In this document: positions 63,306-64,000 of the stretch, piece after piece | Layout of the letters: every line of letters begins with the position of its first letter | Position numbering within the stretch: position 1 is the stretch's first letter | Assembly (NCBI RefSeq): GCF_040760005.1 | Contig: NZ_CP099760.1 | Coordinates: forward strand, 5,345,001-5,409,000 | From: Pseudomonas sp. stari2 | GTDB taxonomy: Bacteria; Pseudomonadota; Gammaproteobacteria; Pseudomonadales; Pseudomonadaceae | Length of the DNA stretch: 64,000 nt | Direction: 5' to 3' | Notes under the pieces: generated by a model | What the model was told of the DNA's origin: nothing | The model's database searches: none | The model's input: only the letters and a program-made list of their open reading frames with translations | Made by a program: the position numbers and the translations under genes

Positions 63306-63385
63306 CGCGCGCGCCCAGAGGGCGCCTCCCGCAAAACCTGGCTGACCAGGCCTTGCGTTTTCAGAGGCGCCCTTGGGCGCGCGCG
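63306..63385 (-). terminator. Very long terminator hairpin of the bc1 operon
   Basis: Outer arms of 22-23 bp (63306-63328 and 63364-63385) match except for a single-base indel. An inner stem continues toward a small loop at CCTGG-CTGA-CCAGG. On the minus strand it is followed by five T, so it ends the cytochrome bc1 transcript 26 bases past the stop, and it would form a stem of about 35 bp. Confidence 0.9.
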
Positions 63386-63411
63386 ATTAACAGCAATTGC
63401 TTGAAGCGTTA

Positions 63412-64000
63412 TCAGTGCACGTCTTTCCAGTATTCACGCTTGAGCAGGTAGGCGAACACAAAGAAGAACGCCAGGTACAGCAAGACGTAAGTACCGATGC
63501 GCTGATGTTGCAGCTTAACCGGGTTAGCCGAGTAAGCCAGGAAGGTTACCAGATTCTTGACCTTCTCATCGAACTGCTCTTCGTTCAGGGCGCCGGTTTT
63601 CGGCACGATGGTCAGTTGATCGCAGGCCTCATGAGTCAAAGGCGTACCGGTCAGCGGATCGTACTGCTTCTTGCCATCCTCGACGATCTGCACCTGTTTG
63701 CAACCCACGACCTGACGCCCTTGCAGGCCGACCAGCACGTTAGGCATGCCGACGTTCGGGAAGACTTTGTTGTTCACGCCCCATGGACGCGCCGGATCCT
63801 CATAGAACGAACGCAGATAACCATACAGCCAGTCGGTACCACGAACACGCGCCACCAGGGTCAGGTCCGGTGGCGCTGCACCGAACCAGGTCTTGGCGTC
63901 GGCCGGCTGCATGCCGATGTTCATGTGATCGCCGATCTTGGCACCGGTGAACACCAGTTTCTCCAGCATCATTTCGTGCGGAACGCCGAGGTCATCGGCA
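63412..64000 (-). CDS. petC: Cytochrome c1, 3' part only
   Basis: The C-terminal 196 residues of cytochrome c1 of the bc1 complex; the gene continues beyond the window. The probable heme Met ligand region NIGMQPADAKTWFGAAPPDLT is visible, as are RGTDWLYGYLRSFY and the C-terminal membrane anchor GTYVLLYLAFFFVFAYLLKREYW. The heme-binding CxxCH lies outside. Location next to sspA matches other pseudomonads. Confidence 0.96.
   Translation of the reverse strand, partial: ADDLGVPHEMMLEKLVFTGAKIGDHMNIGMQPADAKTWFGAAPPDLTLVARVRGTDWLYGYLRSFYEDPARPWGVNNKVFPNVGMPNVLVGLQGRQVVGCKQVQIVEDGKKQYDPLTGTPLTHEACDQLTIVPKTGALNEEQFDEKVKNLVTFLAYSANPVKLQHQRIGTYVLLYLAFFFVFAYLLKREYWKDVH

Overview
This 64 kb window is a chromosomal segment of a Pseudomonas, most likely of the P. 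fluorescens group. It has no mobile element, tRNA, rRNA operon or CRISPR array that I can see. The identification rests on protein sequence and on gene order: the lpoA-yraN-gmhA-BON-sspB-sspA-cytochrome c1 block next to rsmI-rnpB-mraZ, the complete dcw (division and cell wall) cluster ending in lpxC, a cyoABCDE quinol oxidase operon, and an hmp-norR pair. All are typical of gamma-proteobacterial pseudomonads.

Layout. Positions 1-3100 hold two poorly known genes and a PhoD-like phosphatase. Positions 3187-6421 hold an acetylornithine-type aminotransferase divergent from a LysR regulator, a GNAT acetyltransferase and a small membrane protein. Positions 6440-11915 form an extracytoplasmic methionine sulfoxide repair locus: exported MsrA, a DipZ-type transmembrane thiol reductase and a Tat-exported MsrB. 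It is divergent from an OmpR-type regulator and its sensor kinase. Next come an unknown protein (12036), a RidA-family protein, cyoABCDE (minus strand), dsbB, a SnoaL-like exported protein, and the NO-detoxifying hmp with divergent norR. The hmp-norR gap shows three GT-N7-AC enhancer sites and a sigma-54-like promoter. Then come cheV with a clear FliA promoter, a GNAT enzyme, a small exported protein, a YkgJ-type cysteine cluster protein and an Aer-like chemoreceptor.

Positions 27.7-39 kb look more accessory: two small orphan genes, a 20-copy CAC microsatellite beside a structured intergenic element, an RND efflux operon that runs into its own two-component system, a small exported protein, an OprD-family porin and a membrane diguanylate cyclase.

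Positions 38,988-56,909 hold the dcw cluster on the minus strand (mraZ, rsmH, ftsL, ftsI, murE, murF, mraY, murD, ftsW, murG, murC, ddlB, ftsQ, ftsA, ftsZ, then lpxC). Most genes overlap or abut. In front of mraZ is a good sigma-70 promoter with 10-bp-spaced MraZ-type boxes just after it. RNase P RNA (rnpB) and rsmI follow on the same strand. The window closes with lpoA-yraN-gmhA-dolP on the plus strand, then sspB, sspA and the 3' part of cytochrome c1 on the minus strand. These last two are separated by an unusually long terminator hairpin.

I found no obviously new multi-gene system such as a defence or biosynthetic island. The most rewarding leads are the periplasmic Msr locus (one-Cys MsrA and one-Cys MsrB, a Met-rich linker in DipZ, a divergent two-component system), the CAC repeat upstream of an orphan pilin-like gene, and the long cyoA-dsbB gap with repeated TGTCGCA motifs.
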